A stretch of 58,192 nt of DNA from Chara braunii. Lineage: Eukaryota > Streptophyta > Charophyceae > Charales > Characeae. A program made the translations under genes and the position numbers. Positions 53,103-58,192 of this stretch are shown piece by piece (positions within the stretch are counted from its first letter, which is position 1; the number at the start of each line of letters is the position of its first letter). The stretch spans positions 10,134,653 to 10,192,844 of the forward strand of contig BFEA01000003.1 of the NCBI GenBank assembly GCA_003427395.1, written 5' to 3'. Under the pieces are notes generated by a model. The model was not told where the DNA came from and searched no databases. It saw only the letters and a program-made list of their open reading frames with translations.

Positions 53103-54454
53103 CTGCGGGCTGACCCCAATGATCAACCTGATTTTCATGAATGTGAAGGTCTGGTTTTTCGACGTTACGGAAAGAATGACCGTTTGTGTGTACCCAACCA
53201 TGAGCCTCTCCGCACACATTTCTTGGACTTGGCTCGCGGTCGGAGTGGACACTCCGACATGGCAAAGACTTGTAGAAATCTACTACAACAGTATGATTGG
53301 CCTGGTATGAAAGGATCTGCTGAGAAGTTCGTGGTTGAGTGTCAAGTATGTCAACGAATCAAACCATCAAGACAAAAGCCCAAGGGGCTGCTTAAACCTC
53401 TTCCCATTCCCAACGGTCCTGGAGAGTATGTCTCTATCGACTTCACAAATATTCACAAGCGACCGTGATTGTTGATCGATTTTCGAAATTCCTGAATCTG
53501 ATTCCATTACCACCTCATGCCCCAGCTGAACTTGTGATCCGTGAGTTCCACCACAAGTACATTATGCGGTTCGGGACCCCGAAAACCCTTGTGAGTGATC
53601 AGGACCCGCACTTCATAAGTACTGAATAGAAGGACTTCACATCCTAACTCCGTGGCCTCAAACTGAGTATGACATCCAGTCGACATCCCGAAGCCAACAG
53701 TTTGGCTGAGGAGATTAATCAGACCGTGTTTCAAATTCTTCGTGCCTTAATTATTCCGGATCAGGAAACGTGGGATGAAGAGCTATATTCGGTCAAGGGG
53801 TTGTACAACAACTCCATCCATTCTTCCACCGGCATGACCCACTACAGGTTGCATTACGGTTGGCAGATTTGTACTCCGCTGTCCTACTTATTCCCTGAAC
53901 AGCCGGCTGGACTGACGCCTGGCAGACCTGGCTTGAGCGCCAAGTATGGTCGCTTGCTCAAGGTTGTCATTGCAGCAATGACCAAGCGACAACATGCCAT
54001 GATCCATGATGCGAACCAGAAGTGCACACCTTTGACTATCAAAGTGGGAAGTTATGTCAGCGTCAAGATGTCTGAGTTTTCAGAAGAAGAGGGAGTGTCA
54101 AGAAAACTTCTCCCACTCTATTACGGTCTGTGGGAAGTCTTGGATGTGATTGGTGACGATAAGTTCGGTCCGTCATACGTAATTGTCGTGCCTCCTCATT
54201 TGTGCACGTACCCAATCTTTCATGCATCAACGTTGTTTATATATCGTTATGCTAAATCCTACAACTATCGTGAAGACATGATCCATTGTGCAATCAATGG
54301 CGGTCACAAGAACGATAGAATTAAAAGACACTTAGGGGAAGGACATAACAAACAGTACCAGATTCATTTCATGTCACACCCGTTGAACGATCTCTACTGG
54401 ATCTCAAAGAAAGAACTGTTGTGCAACGCACCTCCCGTTGTTAAAGCATACTAG
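53103..54454 (+). pseudogene. Ty3 integrase with chromodomain-like C-terminus
   Basis: Zinc-binding part: HEPLRTHFLDLARGRSGH and CQVCQRIKPSRQK (53184-53400). Catalytic core: YVSIDFT (first Asp, 53430), LVSDQDPHF (second Asp, 53595) and HPEANSLAEEIN (Glu, 53685). A stop at 53466 and TAG at 53628 interrupt it. 53669-54454 is a 261-codon open stretch through SVKMSEFSEEEGVSRKLLPL to a final PLNDLYWISKKELL, a chromodomain-like tail present in many plant Ty3 elements. It would join cDNA into chromatin if intact. Confidence 0.87.
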
Positions 54455-54595
54455 CGACAGATAACCCCTAATGTTTGTCAAAAATTCTGCAAAACTCACT
54501 GCTACTACATACTCAGGAAACCTCTTTGCTATGTTCGCTTACGATGCGTTTGTCAGGGACTCGGAATGAGTTACTCGCTCGAAGGGACCTCGCCC

Positions 54596-54626
54596 TTGAG
54601 AGGGGGGTAGTGTAATGACCTGGTAG
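54596..54626 (+). other. Polypurine tract and duplicated LTR start
   Basis: TTGAGAGGGGGGTAG precedes TGTAATGACCTGG. A 16-base tandem duplication gives a second TGTAATGACCTGCC at 54627, taken as the LTR start because it continues collinearly. Confidence 0.8.
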
Positions 54627-56159
54627 TGTAATGACCTGCCAAACACGGACTGAGACACACAACTGATTTTTGAGTTTTGCTCATGGAATGTATGGCTTAC
54701 TGAGTTTCCCGCTTGTTGCTGAGTTTCCTAAGTCTGTGTGGGTGTGTGCTTGTTGGTCTGCATGCCTGTCTGAGTGCCTGTCGGCTTGAGTGTGTGTGAC
54801 CCGCAAGGGCACTTGTTTGTTCGGAAGGCCCGAAGGGCCCGTACTTACTTGTGGCCGTGGCATTGAGGGTTGCAGCGGGGAAAACGCTAAAGTGGCGGGG
54901 AAAGAGGCCCGCAACACTTAGAGCAGCGGAAAACACTCAAGTAGCAGGTAGGCCGGTACCACACCAAGTAGAGGTAGATGTGCCAGATACTCTAGGCCGA
55001 GCAGAAGAAGACAAAAGTTGGCATTTTTAGAGGCCCAATAATTGTCGGCTAGGTCTAGGCAGGTACCAGTCCAACCAGTCTGAGTCTAGGGCCTGTACAG
55101 GCAATATCAGAGTCTGCAATGATGTTTCCCTCCGAAAGGGAGGAGGTACCGGTTGCTTGGAGGCCACGCGGCCTAGGAAGTCACTCGCCAAGAGGCAAGC
55201 AGGCCGCTATATCTCCAGGNGGAGCAAGGTGCTCCTCCTCATTATTGGTGTGCAAGTTTGGCGACGCACTGGTTGGAGTGATGGCTGGAGCAGCCCTAGC
55301 ATCAAGAGCAGCGCTGCTGGGGAGGAGCAAGGACAGGAGGAAGAAGAAGACCAGGACTAGCAGGGAGGAGCGCCAGAGGTACTTACCTGGCTATGGTGGA
55401 TGCCATCTTCATCACCTTGGTGGGCGCAGCATCTGGAAGGCGACCGTTGGGGTTGAGCTACACCAAGAAGCTTCGAGGCAGAGTCAGGCATGGCGGCCCG
55501 AGTTAGAGCAGCCATAGCTGCTTTGTGTTGTCCTTTGCACAGCAGGGCAATGCCATGGTAGTCCGCCATAGCCTCGGCCGTGGAAGGAGGAGGAAGAAGA
55601 GTGGCCATGGCTATGGTGGACCTCATGTGATGCCTGCAGTAGAAGAGGGATTCGGACATCAATTCTGGTTCAGCCATTCAACATTATTATTATTATTATT
55701 TCTTGATTGAATAAGAGAGGAGGAGATAAGGAGGAAGAGAGTGGTTGGCAAAGAAGAAGAGCATTTTCATTGGTCTATGCTGGTAGTCCGCCATAGCCTC
55801 GGCCGTGGAAGGAGGAGGAAGAAGAGTGGCCATGGCTATGGTGGACCTCATGTGATGCCTGCAGTTGAAGAGGGATTCGGACATCGATTCTGGTTCAGTC
55901 ATTCAACATTATTATTATTATTTCTTGATTGAATAAGAGAGGAGGAGATAAGGAGGAAGAGAGTGGTTGGCAAAGAAGAAGAGCATTATCATTGGTCTAT
56001 GCTGGTGTACATCTGCTTCTTCTTTCTTTCTTCTTCTTGCTTTTATCTTCTTCTTCTTCCTTCCCTCTCTCTCCTCTCAAGTTCATTCATATCTTTTTGC
56101 AATTGGACGGCATTGTACTTTCTGATGAATGTGTACTTCGAAATTGGCCAGGATCATAA
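54627..56159 (+). mobile_element. 3' LTR
   Basis: Pairs with 47792-49231 over its length. It carries a private tandem duplication of about 225 bases (GTCCGCCATAGCCTCGGCCG at 55561 and 55786). It ends GGCCAGGATCATAA at 56159, then G and the AGATG target duplication. Confidence 0.9.
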
Positions 56160-56165
56160 GAGATG

Positions 56166-56327
56166 TTTTTTTGGCCAGTAGCAGAGGAGGTCCATCATGG
56201 ACAATAAAGATTTGGAGGGTCTGTGGACAGCCAAAAGGCAATAGGCGATACATGACTTCCAGCTTGTGAGAAACAGACCCACAATGCAAGCAAATCAAAC
56301 TGAACATGCACAAGTACACTTCATACC
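56166..56327 (-). CDS. Possible host exon, unrecognised
   Basis: Minus frame YEVYLCMFSLICLHCGSVSH then KLEVMYRLLPFGCPQTL. An acceptor-like TTGTTTCTAG|G precedes it at 56327. The frame continues into the Ty3 target site and, skipping the element, to a stop at about 47748. It is not a TIMELESS block I recognise. A second candidate (about 56473-56408, minus: ALRNLKQAPQWVDSC) has a good polypyrimidine tract and CAG. Both could be chance. Confidence 0.2.
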
Positions 56328-56473
56328 TAGAAACAATGCTTTCTTCGTTCATCATAAACCCCGGTTTTAGTGTTTTCAATTTTGTTTAATGAAGTACCCG
56401 ACGTTGAAAACATGGAACACAACTGTCCACCCACTGAGGGGCCTGCTTTAGATTCCGCAGTGCCTGCCGGAAC

Positions 56474-57059
56474 AGACAAGAAGAATGAGCGCAAGAACTG
56501 TTCTCCCACTTTGTCAGCAGAGCTTGGAAACTAAGGCAAGGTCCTTTGCCAGATTTCCTTAAAGTTCATCAGGTCAGGACATAGCAAGGATTGACAAATT
56601 GAGCGAGGTGAGGGGGGTGGAAGAATGCAATGTGAAGGATTCCTCAAGGTGAGAAGGCCACTCAGAAAAATGCAGTGATACCCGTGTACGATTAACATGA
56701 ACCTGGTGAGCATATCTGAACAAGAACCACGATAAAAAAGTACATCTAGAAGGTTCGCTGACTTCAGTTACACGATGAAGGAAAAAAACACACTGGCAAA
56801 GTTTCTGGCCATCTGACAAATGCAGAAAGAGTGAACTACAGGAAGTGGCGAAACAGAGTAGCATTTCATCCTACTGGGACACAAGAGGCTGTCGTGCCCA
56901 CTTCCCCCTGACTCACAAAGACATCACACCCAGATGAGGCCCCTAGTATCCTTACATAGGAAATACCCGAATCAAGACCCTTCTAAAATTTCGTTTGTGT
57001 TTCTGCTGGTACTGATCCCAGACTTTGTAGAGCTAGAGATGGTGTTCTAACAACTTCTG
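56474..57059. other. No gene recognised
   Basis: Only short ORFs without family features. It may be TIMELESS intron or upstream sequence. Confidence 0.4.
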
Positions 57060-57145
57060 AGTAGTTGGCAGTTGCCAGGATTTGAACCCGGCCCTGACCC
57101 CTGCTGCTCCAATGATCGTAGTTGGCATGCAGCTTAGCCAGTAAG
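57060..57145 (-). repeat. tRNA-derived SINE-like segment
   Basis: Minus strand has CCGGGTTCAAATCCTGG (B box, T arm) preceded by an A-box-like TGGCTAAGCTGCATGCCA. Flanks do not form an acceptor stem. Confidence 0.55.
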
Positions 57146-57895
57146 CATTAGGAGTAGGTTAGAGAACTGTGAGACTACGGACTCAATTGTGATTCTGATT
57201 GCTGTATATTGACGAGCTTGACTTTGTGCCCCTGTGGTGCTCCTTGGAGAAGTCCTCAAGGCAATCCCAGTCCAATGCCAAAGTCTCATTCAGCTGAATA
57301 CTGATCACTCCCAAAGGCCTTTAACTCAGCATAGTTACTCTACCACCTCATTTGTCTGACTTACCACCTCCGCTCCCTTCTCGCTGTCTTCCCTGCGGAT
57401 CTCTAACAGCACTTGGCAGCACTTTCCCCAGGCAGGAAAGCGTTAAGAACTTCCAAGGTAGGAGCTCTCACTCCATGTTCCTTCAACAGCCAAGCCAACA
57501 CCACACAGCACTAATGTGTCCTCAGCAGCTTGCAAATAATCACTGCCAGTATCATCTACCTCCAGGTTAGCTAATATTCCTCCCAGCATAACGTGTGTCC
57601 ACCACTCTTACTCACTACCATCAGCCGCTTACTAGCCATGGCTCCTACCTCCCTCCTAATACGCCCTCTGCTACTGCATATGTATGGTGCAGCCCCTGAT
57701 GTTGCCTTATAACTGAGGGTAACTTTGGGCGGGTTGAACTTTGTAGCATCAGGGACCATGCCAACAGGGCCAATCCCTGTGCCTCCCCTCAGGTCCCCTC
57801 CCCTATGAACATCAGCAAACTCTGCTCAATTTCGATCGGGGGATCCAGTGGTCTATCTCTAGGTGGCGGGCGCCAAGCATGCCCAGGAAGGTACA

Positions 57896-57970
57896 TGAGG
57901 CCAATGGGCATTGAACCCACGACCTCCTAAATGCCACTTACGTGCCTTACCAACTGAGTTAGAATGCTAG
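57896..57970 (-). repeat. tRNA-like relic (Ala-GGC-like)
   Basis: Minus strand: TAACTCAGTTGGTAAGGCA (A box), a loop GTGGCAT with T33-like base and GGC anticodon position, and GTGGGTTCAATGCCCAT (B box, paired T arm). The acceptor ends do not pair, so it is a pseudo-tRNA or SINE head. Confidence 0.55.
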
Positions 57971-58192
57971 CGCTCAAGCACTTGCACTGGCAAGCGACAA
58001 TGAACGAGTCAACACCATACTTCCTGCAGATATACTTCGACCAGTCAGGACTTGACTGCCGCTGGGCCTCAATGCAGCTAAGAGCAAATGTGTGCTGGGC
58101 CCTTGACTGAATGTGAACGGCTGAGATTCCATGGTCTTCCACAGTTTTGACTTCTCTCAATCATCTAGAGCTTGAAACGGTTTCACCCAGTT

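Larger units (their letters stand above)
47792..56159 (+). mobile_element. Full-length Ty3/gypsy element lacking the RT palm
   Basis: 5' LTR, tRNA-Met type PBS, gag, partial protease, RNase H, integrase with C-terminal domain, PPT and 3' LTR, flanked by AGATG (47787-47791 and 56161-56165; one base, G56160, intervenes at the right). It lies antisense in a TIMELESS intron just upstream of the 47583 exon. It is the reference for the LTR fragments at 6-1247, 3532-4624 and 28338-28440. Confidence 0.9.

Noticed and set aside
57896-57970. Functional tRNA-Ala gene
   Set aside because: T arm and anticodon loop look right, but the acceptor stem does not pair and the D stem is imperfect.
1-58192. Bacterial-type operons, promoters or ribosome binding sites
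   Set aside because: Intron-containing gene, LTR elements and LINEs show eukaryotic DNA.

Overview
This is a eukaryotic nuclear window dominated by transposable elements, with one recognisable host gene threaded through it on the minus strand. There is no bacterial gene organisation: GT..AG introns, LTR elements, LINEs, SINE-like tRNA pieces and microsatellites fill the space. The host protein resembles plant TIMELESS and the LTR retrotransposons are Ty3/gypsy, so a streptophyte is likely. A charophyte such as Chara is a guess from general resemblance and was not tested.

Host gene. Four consecutive exons of a TIMELESS/Tof1-family replication-fork protein are readable on the minus strand: 47583-47359, 27195-27017, 10369-10288 and 7873-7319. 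Splice phases agree at every junction and give 347 contiguous residues. The introns are about 20.2, 16.6 and 2.4 kb. The N-terminal exons probably lie beyond the right edge or were not recognised; the C-terminal exons lie beyond the left edge.

Mobile DNA by region. 1-5.1 kb: a minus-strand Ty3 5' LTR at the edge, a 5'-truncated plus-strand Ty3 copy (integrase, 3' LTR) and scrambled integrase pieces. 5.1-6.8 kb: simple repeats and an unrecognised Gln-rich repeat region. 11.2-21.8 kb: repeat units carrying a type III hammerhead ribozyme, one of them split by a complete minus-strand Ty3 element (11511-20169, 4-bp TSD) that landed in the ribozyme's stem-I loop. 21.8-25.6 kb: two copies of a repeat encoding a Josephin-like (ataxin-3-type) deubiquitinase domain, with a 15-bp minisatellite between them. 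25.8-26.7 kb: a LINE remnant. 28.3-39.8 kb: a minus-strand LINE inserted in a Ty3 LTR fragment (9-bp TSD) and itself invaded by plus-strand LINE copies and a CAT-repeat tract; it includes an assembly gap at 30542-30979. 42.2-46 kb: a Ty3 gag-protease-RT copy whose RT is broken into two palindromes. 47.8-56.2 kb: a full-length Ty3 element with LTRs, PBS, PPT and 5-bp TSD that lacks the RT palm. 56.2-58.2 kb: tRNA-derived repeats and weak exon candidates.

The most notable items are the hammerhead (retrozyme-like) units, the Josephin-bearing repeat family and the TE-inflated TIMELESS gene. All calls come from reading the sequence; no database search was run.
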